Shown: piece after piece, positions 1-10,876 of the stretch
Layout of the letters: the number at the start of each line of letters is the position of its first letter
Numbering within the stretch: position 1 is the first letter of the stretch
Assembly: GCA_004802725.1 (NCBI GenBank)
Contig: SGPM01000177.1
Coordinates: forward strand, 1-54,148
DNA: 54,148 bases
Direction of reading: 5' to 3'
Origin: Antrodiella citrinella
Taxonomy: Eukaryota > Basidiomycota > Agaricomycetes > Polyporales > Steccherinaceae
The notes under the pieces: model-generated
Seen by the model: the letters and a program-made list of their open reading frames with translations, nothing else
Told to the model about the DNA's origin: nothing
The model's database searches: none
Position numbers and translations under genes: made by a program

Positions 1-2596
1 CTCGATGGCGTGGTTCCGGCAACCGTTTGCCCGAGCTCTGTTCTCCCAAGCACAGTATGATCTATGGATGCTCATCCATAAGGAGGAAATCATGTCGAAG
101 AAAATGGACGTACATATTCGCAGCCATGAAGAGCCAAGCCATGACTACAAAGGCCAGTGTGATACTATGTCCGCGGACGTAGTGAGGCTGTTGGTCTACA
201 ACCGGCCGAAATTGAGCATTTGGCAAACGTAATGTCGGAAATTTTTGTACTACCTGCAGTGTATACGAAGTTGGCAATGAAACCCCTTGCAAATGCAGAA
301 CATTGAGCATTGCGTCGTCGAAGCTGATATTGTACTTACCCGCAATTCGCCAATGCCAGCTGGACTGCGGTGGCTGTGGCACGTTTATAATGTCCTGACA
401 TGTTATTGGGCATGAGGGACAGAAGGCACGGTACACAAGGCCACCTGGAGATAAAGGTCAATAACATGTCAGAGACTCCATGGACTTTGTGGAGGTCACG
501 CACGCTCCGGCCGATATAAGAAAGACTGCATGGGATTATAAGCAATTGTCTGAGGAATTCGGGATAGGGAATCTGAAACTGACCTGCTGCGTAGCGAGCG
601 ACGTTATTCTGTAGTGGTGATATTATATTGGTAAGTTCGCACATTTGGCTTCAAATCATCAAGCCGATAAAGTAAGCTGTACCTTCGCTGCGACTGCAAG
701 GATGTACCCTGATACGACAACAGTCAGCTAAGAGACTGTAGCAACCGATGTGGTCGACTTACCTGCCATAGAAATGGGGAGAAAGATCAAAATGAGAGGG
801 CCTCTGAGCTTGAGTCTGTCGGCTACGACCGATACCAGGACGATGAGTACCGTGGCGGCAACATACGGAGGGCCTGGAGAACACGCTGTCAAGTATGTCA
901 TTGAATGGAGATGTTAAATCATTTACTCGTGTGGAGCTGAGCCACTTCTCCAGAGTACCCAAGCCCTGGAAATCAGAGTCATAACAGCCGTCTAAGTTAT
1001 ATCGCAACGAACGCACCAGTGACAATGGTTGGGCTAGCACATGATTCATGAGCGACGGCAGGGATGAACTGATAGAAACAATACTCACAGGAAGTACGAG
1101 TAGGAATACATGCTGACGAGAACGCCCATATAGCTAAACCCTGTCAGCCAAACCTGCACGTCCTTTATCCCTGTTCAAAAAAGTCGCGTTGATGATGAGT
1201 TCTGTGACGTTGAAGCTGCAGCGTACCTCTGACCACTTCTCGCCACTCGAACGCTTCGTCTTCAGCTTGTGCGTTTACCGAAGTATCCGGGCTGCCAGTG
1301 GATCCTTTCTCCGAACTGACGTCTTCAGCGACCTTCTCTGACGATCCGGTTGAATGAGGTTCAAGGACCCGAATTGTTCCCACTGAGCGATGTCTTGCGA
1401 CTACCAAGATAATTGAGTCTGGAGCGATCGATGGTAGGGCCCGAAGTGAATGTGCTCACCTGCAAATTCCTTCTCTTCCTGTGTCAAGAAACTGGTGGAC
1501 GCTAGATCGGCAGGAAGCAAGAGGACGGGATGACGGCCGCAGTAAAAGTAGCAATACCCTCCAAGATGAAGATCCATCTCCAGCCAGCCAACCCACCGAT
1601 TCCGTTCATCTTCAGAATTGCAGACGAAAGCAGTCCTGAGAAGTAAGAGATAAATGCCTTCGTCTGAATTGATGTCCCATGACGGTACATACCTCCGAAT
1701 GCACCAGAGAGACCTGCAGACGTGAAAAAGATCCCAGCACTGCAAAATGACTGACTTTTAGACCGAATAAAATGACATGAGCATTGATTCTTACCGCTGC
1801 TGGAGCTCGTGAGGTTTGTACAGCGTGTTCAAGTAGAGCATCTACACTTGATCAGGTTTTAAATCACGGTCAAACGACAACACGTACGATACAGGACAAT
1901 AGACCGCCTTCACACAATCCTAGAAAGAATCTGGCGGCCACAAGTCCAGAGAACGTGTGAACCAGTCCAGTGAACACTGTGGCTATTCCCCACGCAGCCA
2001 CCTGAAAAGGGATCCAGCGATGGGCTCCCACCTTCTTCTGAACTAAGGTCGATGCTGATTCGTATTAGTCGGAATGGGCACTTGCTAGATCATATATGAT
2101 GCGTACGAAGCTGGGCGAGAACGTAACTAGAAGAAATGTGTCAGTTTTTGGTATAAAATTAACAACATCGAATTGACTCACGATACGGAAAGGACTGAGA
2201 GGACGGCGTTGTATTGATTTCCGACGAGGCCTAAGTCGTGTTCCAGGCCGGCAACTCTGAGTTCAAGTTATTATCGCACGTCAGACCATCGGTTCTGATG
2301 TACCTTGCGTTGCCAATGCTTGCTCTGTCCTGTTGAATAAGGCCAATCAGGATATTTGTATTTGAGCGATTTAGAAATGATCTCACGATGAAACTGGCGA
2401 ACCACAACTGTTGACAAACCATCAGTGTTTTCTCAACGACATGAATAAGTGTGGCGCGCACCAATGTGAGCAGCGGTAACACACGCACGTCGAGTTTGAA
2501 CAAGATTCTTCTGGTCATCGCTTTCTCTTTCGCGTCGTCCGACTGGAACTGTACTGGCAAATCAGAGAGGCGTACATCAGGTGAATTATCCGACAT
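1..2596 (-). pseudogene. MFS transporter, allantoate/nicotinate permease type, left-arm copy, frameshifted and cut by the window edge
   Basis: Reverse-complement copy of the transporter at 11934-14612. The start (MSDNSPDVRLSDLP) is at 2596, and the same short introns are kept. Family landmarks survive, such as GGLAGWRWIFILEGIATFT in the middle of the protein. Near 1529-1531 one G is missing relative to the right copy, so the frame changes from AVIAVLLLP to AVIPSSCF shortly after the conserved FILEG segment, at about mid-protein. The last 27 or so codons lie beyond the window start. Other differences from the right copy are few, for example DRASIGNA against DRESIGNA. The frameshift suggests a decaying copy, although a base-calling error cannot be excluded. 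Confidence 0.85.
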
Positions 2597-2879
2597 GACG
2601 ACAAGAGTGCAGATAACGAGAGATCGCAGGCGAGGGAATCAGGTTTCCTCCAGATACGTTCCATGGTCAATCTTGTGGTTCATAACAACGGCGGCCCAAG
2701 GTGGCTCATCCGTGGCATCCGAAGGGTTCAATTCTCGTTAACGTTAGCTAATCACTTGACTGAGCCCTTTAGGGTCAGAGAGGATCCACGTGTCTTGTCC
2801 ACAGCGAGCCTGCAGGTAGGCCCGGATGGTGTAAGAAGATTGATTCTCAGAAGCCTCCGACTCATCGCAGTGGCAAGCT

Positions 2880-3263
2880 ATGCCGCAAATAACGGTCGGC
2901 ATATTTCAAGGACTAGACCACGAATACATAACAGAATCAGCGATATCGTCTTTCAAAACCACGTTCAGTGCCTACCTCAAATATACACTCATAGTAATGC
3001 AGTCGAGTGCGGAGGCGTCTGACGGGACCCTGGACCCTAATCGCAGTATAGGGTGGGTTGACCGCTTGAATAAGGGGCTAAGTAAGGATTTAGTGGAGTC
3101 GTTGTGTCCAAGACGCATCATGCAGGATGCAGTTACTTACAGGGTCACGACTGCACTCTTCTGGTGTGTCAATGTACTGCAACAGTCGTATCGGACGTGT
3201 CGACGGCCTTATACTATGGCTCGCATGGGGAATATGATGGTACTGTCAGTGGTGAGATCGTAG
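2880..3263 (+). CDS. Unrecognised ORF of the inverted repeat (left copy)
   Basis: The ORF begins MPQITVGIFQGLDHEYITES and is 127 codons long. Its mirror in the right arm (11283-11651) shares the first ~80 residues with mostly silent or conservative changes (aca/acg, gga/ggc, Ile/Val swaps). After that point the left copy carries a 7-base insertion near 3128, at catgcag/gatgcag, so the two reading frames diverge. It would be transcribed divergently from the transporter. I recognise no domain, signal peptide or membrane segment. It may be one exon of a small gene or a chance ORF. Confidence 0.3.
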   Translation: MPQITVGIFQGLDHEYITESAISSFKTTFSAYLKYTLIVMQSSAEASDGTLDPNRSIGWVDRLNKGLSKDLVESLCPRRIMQDAVTYRVTTALFWCVNVLQQSYRTCRRPYTMARMGNMMVLSVVRS

Positions 3264-3661
3264 TTAGCTCCGACAGTCGATGTTATTGAGGTGAATGACT
3301 CGTCTTTCTTGCCTTCCGCGGGTTTGCAGTTGTCTTAAGTGAATCGGAGGCTGAATTTGCCTCGGCCACCACACGGCACAGCGGCGATGTTGTACAGAAG
3401 TTTGGAAGTCCAAACAACATATTAAGCGAAGTCACGAAACAGTGCAACTGTTATCTGACAGCCAATGCAATATCCTGTAAGTTCCAAGAATACATACTAC
3501 TAAACCGAAGAAGCCCGTTCTGAGCCCGACGTGTTATCGCAGATTACATGGTCTAATCTTGGAAATACTTCTACAGGTAGACGGACAGTGTTATCAGCCA
3601 ATACTGTGATGGGGAATGTGAAGTACTTACCTTTCGCATTGACAAATGTCGACCTAGCGGC

Positions 3662-4187
3662 TCAGACGAAAAGCGTTACAAGGTCTTCCCTAGAGTACGC
3701 TTCAACCTACTCCACGACGTCCACATGTTTTCGGAGTATCGCCTCATCCTCGTCTGTAAAGTCTTTCGCCTTCGTGATGATCAGCTTGGAAATCCCAGGC
3801 CCCTCCTCTCGGAGCGATCTCGCAACACTCAGAAGAGTATATAACGTGTTGCCTGACCCATGAAATTGGAAATTGTGGAAACAAAGGCTGCGTAGGAGTG
3901 GAAGATGCAGGGTGCCTTCGTCGCAGGAGTCGCTGAGGAGCCTCAGTTCGGCGTTGACGGATCCGTGTCCCAGGATACACAACGTATCCACGCTGGCTAG
4001 CGTCCTGAGGCAATCCTGAGGCCATTCGTCAAGGTGATACACATCAATGGTGAGCGAGCGCATATGCATGCATGTGGTTGAAAAGATCAGCGGGAAATGC
4101 CTTCAGGAAAAATGATCCGAGAGCTGAATTGGCCACTGTAGGCGAAAGTGTGTAGCGGAAGTTGTGATCGTGTGGGGAGTCAGGGCA
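3662..4187 (-). pseudogene. 3' fragment of an F-box/LRR-like gene, carried by the left repeat arm
   Basis: This is the inverted copy of the last ~180 codons of the F-box gene at 9195-10876. It has no F-box, because copying stopped at about 4187. The 4-base gcat duplication (catgcatgcat, near 4061-4074) that shifts the frame in the right copy is also here, so it is older than the duplication. At 3705-3707 the left copy has TAG where the right copy has TGG (Val-Val-Glu-Trp becomes Val-Val-Glu-stop). The fragment lies directly against the truncated HET gene and cannot encode a working protein. Confidence 0.85.
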
Positions 4188-4653
4188 AGTCGGAGAACAC
4201 ACCTCTCTTGAAGATTCTCCAACAGATCGGGGCGGGACACTTGTACTGCTCCGGCGGTCCACGAGGATCGTCAGGGTGATCGCGGAACGTAGGACACTGG
4301 CAGCCTAGAGGGACAGATACTTCAGACCACTTTTTCTTCCATGCGACAAAGAGCGCTGGAAGACTCTGCGTAGTCACGACGCCGTGCTCGTGGTCCACAA
4401 AGTCGTCTTGGTTGAGCTCGAAGCCACCGATCTTGAACACTTCGGTGAGGAAACCAAAGAAAAGACAGTTTTGGAAGAAAACATCGATTTCAGCCGGAGA
4501 GCGACCGCCGTAGTCATCCGCTCCCTCGAGCTGCGATTCTGTCCAGCCTTTGCGCAGCGGGTAGGTCATGAAGTCGCCGCAGTCGTATGGCTCCGTGGAT
4601 CTGTAAGGGACCGGTATATGTGCGGCTCCTTCAGGAATTAGGAGATAATCCAT
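4180..4653 (-). pseudogene. HET-domain protein, N-terminal fragment truncated by the inverted repeat
   Basis: Starts MDYLLIPEGAAHIPVPY at 4653. It is clearly paralogous to residues 1-155 of the intact HET gene next door (MNHLLIPEGATHISVPY). Shared blocks include GDFMTYPLR, DDYGGRSPA, FFGFLT and LPALFVAWKKKW. Homology ends after CWRIFKRGVFSD, where the sequence passes into the inverted F-box fragment and hits a stop at 4180. The HET domain itself, about residues 350-520 in the paralogue, is entirely missing. The upstream sequence at 4654-5060 resembles the promoter side of the intact paralogue, so the two were a tandem pair before one was broken. Confidence 0.85.
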
Positions 4654-5074
4654 CGCTAGATATGTGAAGGGATCTACGTGGAAAGGTAGGTCGTCGTCGC
4701 GGTGGAGATGGTCGGCCGGGCGGCGGGTAGAGCTTGGAATGTGGACGCACGATTCTGGATGGAGTGTTGCATGTCAGAATGTGTAGTTAACAGAAGACAG
4801 TCTCACCTTGAGAGGACTCAGACGAGGTGTTGATAGTCGTGGATGAGAATGAATGCGTATATTGCGAGGCAAACAGCTGGGTTTATATGGTCGTCTTTCG
4901 GCCTATGCCGATGTCAGCTCTCAGAAGCACATGGGGAAGTCTGCAGCACAGCACAGAGGGGTGCATATACGTATCCGCGAAGTGCCCTGTATCTGAAAGA
5001 AACATTCATTCCTGTGAAAACGTGTCTCCGTACCAAGTGTACATGCACTCAAGTGATGACCATGAGCGAAGTGA
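4654..5074. promoter_or_regulatory. Upstream region of the truncated HET copy
   Basis: No gene is seen here. Reading the minus strand, a TATA-like ccatataaac lies at 4881-4890, about 230 bases before the start at 4653. Several short blocks match the upstream region of the intact HET gene at about 7640-7920, such as gccgatgtcagctctcagaag against gatgtcagcctcagaag, and ctgaaagaaac in both. This supports a tandem HET duplication that included the promoter. Confidence 0.5.
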
Positions 5075-7519
5075 TCAAACTATGACCCATGACCTACCCT
5101 TCCCCGAATCTCTCCTGTTCAGCTGAATTAGTATGACAGGCAAACCGTCCTTCCCAAGACCCTCGTTCTTCTGCTTTAGTTCCACCCAAGCTAGGCATTC
5201 ATGTCGCAGCTTGGGACCAGGCGCGATGACCTTGCCCAACACCGCGACAGACTCCGGATTGCTCTTGAGCGCGTGAGCAAGTACCAGATAATAAGACGCA
5301 TTGACATCCCACACCGGATACTCCCCATTGTGGTCGGGCACCAAGGTGACCGCATAGCAGAAGGAGGACGGTGTCGAGCCTGCGGGGTCGAGATAAAACC
5401 GCGAAGACTGCGTGGATGTGAAGGACTCCGAAAGAGATGAGATCGGAAGACCGGGGAGTCTCTGCACTTGCAAACCGACTCTGGAGAGGTCCGGCCCCCA
5501 TTTTACGACCTTGGCTTCAGGTAAACCAAACTCGGTGTCGCAGTGTCCTCCAAAACTCCCCTCCAAGCCTCCCATAAAAGACCGCGGCGCCCATCGGAAA
5601 CCTTGCTGCTGTAACCGCGGCCTCGCATTGAAGATGAAGAAGGCGTCGAAAGTTCCGATCGTACAGAGTAGCATCTGCATGCGGATGTCTGCGACGTCGT
5701 CCGCGGAGAGACCGTGCTCCTTATCTTCCTTGATAGAGAGGATAGGCATGACGTCAATGGCTAAGATGGTGGCAGCGCAGATGGTTTCGTCTGTTTCGCG
5801 AGATGTCTGCCGAGAAGTGTATGATGAGGCCATCGGAAGGAGAAACATCGACCTGTTATCGTCCATGTTGCCCTCCATGATCTCATCAGAAATAATGTGG
5901 TTCACGAATGCGAAGTGACTAGAGACGATGATTTCTGCTTTCGTTATGAATGGCGCGAAGCAGCCTTCCGTCCCCTGACGACGGCTCAGCTGAGTGGCAT
6001 CGTCAATGAAAGTCTGCATCTCTTGGGCACCATCCTGCAACTGGAAGTAAAGAGTCTTGGCCAAAGAACCTTCTTGGTAGGTCCAAAGACGACGCAACCA
6101 CTTGGTGGTATAGATCGCGAGCGTCTTCTCGATGACCGAAGCGTGTGATGACATTGCTTCCACCGAGGCCTCGAGGACGAGGACGGCGTAGGCTAAGGAA
6201 TAGACGTGTCGCATGCTCGCAATGCAGAGCTTTCGCAGCTCTCGGAGATCCTCGCTCACGGGGATGCAGAGGGTGTCCATCCAGAATCCCACACGCGCCG
6301 GACGATCAGGGTATGGGACAGCATCAACCTTCTTCTGTATAGAGGCGACAAGACATCCTGGAAGTGAGCTAGATTCCGGATTGCCCATGCCATCGGACCA
6401 TCTGCGTGCAAGGAGAGGCTGTCAATGATATGTTCGTCGATGAATGGAACGCACTCACACGTGTGATATAGCGATGAATGGAGGCGTCTTGCCAGATTTC
6501 GCGTTGTGCTCCTCTGCGGTAAGATGGTATACACCGTTTTCACTCTCCGACAATGTTAGGATAGGTATCCCGCCGTTTCTGATGATGTCACAAACATGAT
6601 CGGGCATGTGGACGTGCGCACAAGTGCATCCTGGAGTGGCATGCTTGGAGACGTAGGTGGATTCGTCGATGCCCGGGGCCAAACACTGCTCCTCTGTACA
6701 AAACCCGTGGTAGGCCCTGTCAGTAGTAGACATCCCCTGTGACATGGCGAGATAGTAGTGGCCGTCGATACCCAGCTCGGACATCATGGATGTGACCTGC
6801 CGAGGACACCATTTGGTGTTCAGGATCGAACGCAGGAGAACGGTGCCATTCCAGTCGTTGGCCCAAAACGTGGGATTGATTTCGTATATGTTGTGTGTAG
6901 CCTCGCGGAGAGTGTACCCAAGTGCGATGATAGAGGCGAGGATCTCGTGGGCTACAGGCGGTTCAATCATAGTGGCCGTCCTCAGAATGCGAGGTTTGGC
7001 AGAAACGCCATCCGGGTATCCGTAGCGGCTTGTGATGCGACACACTGTCTCCACGATGGGTTTGATCGCTTGGTGCTCCTCAGAGAAAGGGCCCATCTTG
7101 AAGTCTCTCCAGCAAGGCCGTGCACGACAGTCGAACTGCTCTGGGTGCAGAGACTTATGACACGGACAATCGGGAGATGGAGTAGACTTAGGCCATTTCT
7201 TCTTCCATGCAACCAAAAGCGCAGGAAGTTTCTGCGTAGTTACGACGTCGCGATCGTGGTCCACGAAGTCATCGTGGTTGATCTGAAAGCCGGCGATTTT
7301 GAAGACTGACGTGAGGAAGCCAAAGAAAAGCCACGTCTGGAAGAAAGCTTCCACCTGAGCAGGAGAACGACCACCATAGTCATCTTCTCCTTTAAGTTGC
7401 GCTACGGTCCAGCCCCGGCGCAATGGATAGGTCATGAAGTCGCCATCGTCGTACGGTTCAATGCACTTGTATGGGACAGATATGTGCGTGGCTCCCTCAG
7501 GTATTAGAAGATGATTCAT
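5075..7519 (-). CDS. HET-domain protein (heterokaryon incompatibility family), intact
   Basis: Two exons on the minus strand: 7519-6459 and 6401-5075. A 57-base GT-AG intron (6458-6402) splits a Val codon in the conserved AISHVWSDG motif. The product is about 795 residues. The HET domain starts near residue 345 with PPFIAISHVWSDGMGNP, continues with FWMDTLCIPV, and ends around WLRRLWTYQEG. These match the family's pattern of a SHVW motif, a W-x-D-x-L-C-I motif and a W-x-x-R-x-W-T-x-Q-E motif. HET proteins in fungi trigger death or growth arrest after fusion of incompatible cells. The ~340-residue N-terminal part is shared with the truncated neighbour and is unassigned. The start at 7519 is kept because the paralogue starts at the same place. 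No domain for a partner NLR is visible nearby. Confidence 0.88.
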
Positions 7520-8167
7520 CCTGTGGAGTGACTTGACGAAGTCTGCGCAGAGCCTCGCGGAAAAGAGGGCTGTTCAAACGGGAACTTGGGAAATTGTGGT
7601 AGGCACGTCAGACGTAGATAGCAAATCAACAACTCGTCTCACCGAGATAGCCTTGCCGCAAGGTGCTCTTCTTTCGGTGTGAAACCAAAGATTGCACGCA
7701 GTGCTGCGAGTGATTTGTTGTCGCGGTTGAAGGGAAGTCAAGGAAAGCCTCCGAGACGATGGCCGCTCTTATATATTGTCACGTTTTCGGTCTGTGCCGA
7801 TATTGATGTCAGCCTCAGAAGATTGGAAGAGGAGAAGCTTACGAGTAATATTAATGTCGAGTCCTAACATCATCCGACCAAGGCTATGAGATATGCACCT
7901 AAGGGATCTGAAAGAAACGCATCAGGAATGATACGATTTAGTTGACTTCACGACGACTATATGTCCGGAGCTCCAGCTCCAGCTCCAATCCTTGGCGTAT
8001 GTTAAAAAACAGCAGAGGCGAAGTGTCCTAGTGTGAGCCATCCGAAAGAAACGAGGAAGTCCATACAATTAAACAAAATCGCAAGTGCGGAAATCAATAC
8101 ATATGGAATACATGGAGACGGAAGGTATCGGATAGTGTGGCGGAGTACCAAAGCAGAACACCGCAGC
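7520..8167. promoter_or_regulatory. Intergenic region between HET and VPS68 genes
   Basis: No gene is seen. On the minus strand a TATA-like aatatataag lies at 7768-7777, about 250 bases upstream of the HET start at 7519. The segment 7640-7920 shares blocks with the region upstream of the truncated HET copy. The rest (7930-8167) would be the 3' flank of VPS68. Confidence 0.5.
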
Positions 8168-8862
8168 CTAGATGGACAAGTTGTACTCGTACTCGCTTCC
8201 CACGCTTTGCGAGATCCACAAGACAATGGCGGACAGCATGAGCGCGACATTCTGCGAAACATTGGCGTAGCCGTAGTACGTGTACTGCTCCGCGTACGTG
8301 TGCAGTATGTACTTCAAGATGAGGATTGCCTGCAAAACCAAACAANACGATTCCACCAATCGTTTAGCCGACAATTGCTGGTCAAGGAGATAAGGGATGT
8401 ACGAACCACACTGCCTGCAAGGCCACCGGCCATGAGCGCGAACCCAATGAACAGGAACAACCTTGCTCTCCACACAGCTCTGGCATCTCCGAACCCTTCC
8501 TCCCCACGCACCCTGTCCTTGTCGATTAAGTTCACGACAATCATTCCAAGAAGGGAGCAGATCCCTGGGACCCAGTCCGCGAAACTGACATGTACGGGAG
8601 GAGNNATGTCAGGTTCGCCGTACGGAGAATGTGCGTGAGCAGAGAGAACTGCGGCGTCAATGAAGGTCCAGTTCGCGAGGGCAAACTGTCAATCATATAA
8701 GTAGGTGTTAGTTACGAAGTTGGGGTTGTCTTAATCCTGGTAACGCACCAAACCGCCCGCAAGGTATATTCCAATCGTCCTCCGGTGCTTTCCCAGAGTG
8801 AGATTTGGGAACGGGTTGAGACAAACCCTCCTCGGGTCATAGTTCGAGCGAGGTAAAGACAT
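8168..8862 (-). CDS. VPS68: Vps68 / TMEM50 (UPF0220) family membrane protein
   Basis: Three exons on the minus strand, 8862-8749, 8685-8407 and 8329-8168, separated by introns of 63 and 77 bases, give 184 residues, the usual fungal length. The start MSLPRSNYDP leads into NLTLGKHRRTIGIYLAG (first membrane segment) and FALANWTFIDAAVLSAHA. Next come VPGICSLLGMIVVNLIDK, RARLFLFIGFALMAGGLAGS and YVLH-like YILHTYAEQYTYYGY, and the end is NVALMLSAIVLWISQS. Four hydrophobic helices are expected. In yeast the family acts with the ESCRT machinery in endosome-to-vacuole sorting. Two Ns fall in exon 2 near 8604, and one N in intron 2. The second intron begins GTTCGT, a weak donor, but the frame is kept. 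Confidence 0.9.
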
Positions 8863-9194
8863 TGCTTGTGAGATACACGGACGCCAGGAAGAAAAGCAAA
8901 GTTCCAAGGTGGTGGTGGTTTAGAACAAGCAGCAGCAGCAGCGGGCGTCTGCTCATAGCCGCAGCTGAAGCGCTCAATGTGGGCTTTATCACCGACGCCG
9001 TTCTCAACTGTCCTCCACCGTGACCTCGAGCACATTCATCCTCCACTCTTTACCTCTTCACAGACTCTTGTGCACAGATGTGTGTACTCGTTCTATTCTC
9101 TGAAATGGTCACTGGCTTGCCGATGTGATATTTGCGACGCCGAGCGTAAGTTGGCAAAAGTTTCGTCGAATTTAGTTCAGAGTCTGATGTCATA

Positions 9195-10876
9195 TTGACT
9201 AGGGTACATATCTCGAGAGACCATACGGGACACATAGTCAATCTGGAGTTGGACACTACCGGTCAAGATGTGCCGACAAGCTTTATAGGGACTCTCGGAG
9301 CTTCAACTCAGAACACGAATGTTACGGTATTCGATGGCACCACCCTCCCAGAGGAACTACTCGCCGAGATATTCCTTGTATACCACGCCATCTGCCGCAT
9401 AGCTGACGAAGAATGGCTTGGTCTCCACATGTACTCCTGGCTCCCTATCACTCTTGTTTATCGAATTTGGCGCCATGTTGCTATTAGTCTGCCATTGCTA
9501 TGGAGAGACATCCAAATGCTGCACGACACGAAGGACGGGCACCATGGAGATGTTTCCCGGATAACTTTCATCACCAAGAAGTCGTTCGTGCAGCTCCTTT
9601 TAGCGCGATCGGAGGACGTATCATTGCACATCTTTACTGGCGAGTTGGCTTCCGGTCAGCACCGGTTCCGTGAGGATGGTCGCACAGTATGCTTCAGAAG
9701 CTTACCATCTCCCCACTCCGCATATGCATCGCGTGGAAGCTTTGCAGATGTTACATCCTCCGTTCAATCCACCCCAGGCGTGGGACGCACCTCTGCTACG
9801 ATCGCTTTCATTGGGACTGGGTGGCACAAACCTTGAGCCACTTGATAATATTTCACCAACAGCCAGTCATCTCGAGACCTTGGAAACCGCGTTTCTCAAC
9901 TTTACTTCGATAAAGCCATATCTCCGCCCCACGATAACGCATCTCAAACTCTTTGGGACTCGTGATAGTGGGCAGCCGTCAGTAGTGGAACTCGGGGAAG
10001 TGTTACACTGTAGGCCTTTGATTGAGACCCTCTTTATCTCTGACATATGTAACGAGGCGAACACAACACCTGGACAATGGCCAATATCGCTTTCGAAGCT
10101 GCAGACATTATATCTGTCTGGCCACCCGCAAGCCTGCGCCCGCGTACTTGGAGAGCTTCAGTTTCCAGCTCCTGTTGTCATGACACTTGCCAGCTCGCCC
10201 AACTATGGGCCTCGTCGTGAGGAGTATGTTCGCGGCCTGGTTGGCCCATTAGCTCTTGCGATTAGAGACAAGCTGCAGCTGTATGCTAGCAGCTTTCCCC
10301 CTGACTTCATGCTGGAAGTGATCCTTACGGAGTACAGTTTGATCATCTCTTGTCCTGACTCCCCACACGATCACAACTTCCGCTACACACTTTCGCCTAC
10401 AGTGGCCAATTCAGCTCTCGGATCATTTTTCCTGAGGGCATTTCCCGCTGATCTTTTCAACAACATGCATGCATATGCGTTCGCTCACCATTGATGTGTA
10501 TCACCTTGACGAATGGCCTCAGGATTGCCTCAGGACGCTATCCAGCGTGGATACGTTGTGTATCCTGGGACACGGATCCGTCAACGCCGAACTGAGGCTC
10601 CTCAGCGACTCCTGCGACGAAGGCACCCTGCATCTTCCACTCCTACGCAGCCTTTGTTTCCACAATTTCCAATTTCATGGGTCAGGCAACACGTTATATA
10701 CTCTTCTGAGTGTTGCGAGATCGCTCCGAGAGGAGGGACCTGGGATTTCCAAGCTGATCATCACGAAGGCGAAAGACTTTACAGACGAGGATGAGGCGAT
10801 ACTCCGAAAACATGTGGACGTCGTGGAGTGGGTTGAAGCGTACTCTGGGGAAGACCTTGTAACGCTTTTCGTCTGA
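9195..10876 (+). pseudogene. F-box protein with LRR-like C-terminal region, two frameshifts
   Basis: An F-box lies at about residues 48-105: TTLPEELLAEIF, then WLPITLVYRIWRHVAI and LPLLWRDI. Such proteins give substrate specificity to SCF ubiquitin ligases. The downstream region has leucine-rich segments (LRSLSLGLGG, ITHLKLFGTR, LSKLQTLYLSG, LPLLRSLCFHNF), ending VTLFV at 10876. The frame changes twice. Near 9665-9676 one extra base separates the F-box frame from the LRR frame, with no plausible intron. Near 10464-10476 an extra gcat in catgcatgcat shifts it again. The 3' part from 10351 belongs to the right repeat arm. Either it is a pseudogene or the first shift is a sequence error. The second shift is seen in both arms and is real. 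Confidence 0.75.

Larger units (their letters stand above)
1..4187. repeat. Left arm of a ~4.2 kb inverted repeat
   Basis: This stretch is the reverse complement of about 10351-14531. Paired positions sum to 14531-14532 near the outer end, 14530 in the middle and 14538 near the inner end, so only a few short indels separate the arms. Position 1 pairs with 14531 and homology runs right up to the window edge, so the arm may continue outside. The inner end is at about 4187, where the copied F-box sequence stops inside a HET-domain gene. Known indels are a 1-base deletion near 1529-1531 and a 7-base insertion near 3128. Identity looks like about 98% by eye, not computed. Confidence 0.93.

Noticed and set aside
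5..232. ORF starting MAWFRQPF in both arms (also 14300-14527)
   Set aside because: Antisense to the last exons of the transporter.
3531..3863. Matching 110-codon ORFs antisense to the F-box fragment in both arms (also 10675-11007)
   Set aside because: They are conserved only because the arms are duplicates. They lie opposite the real LRR coding sequence.
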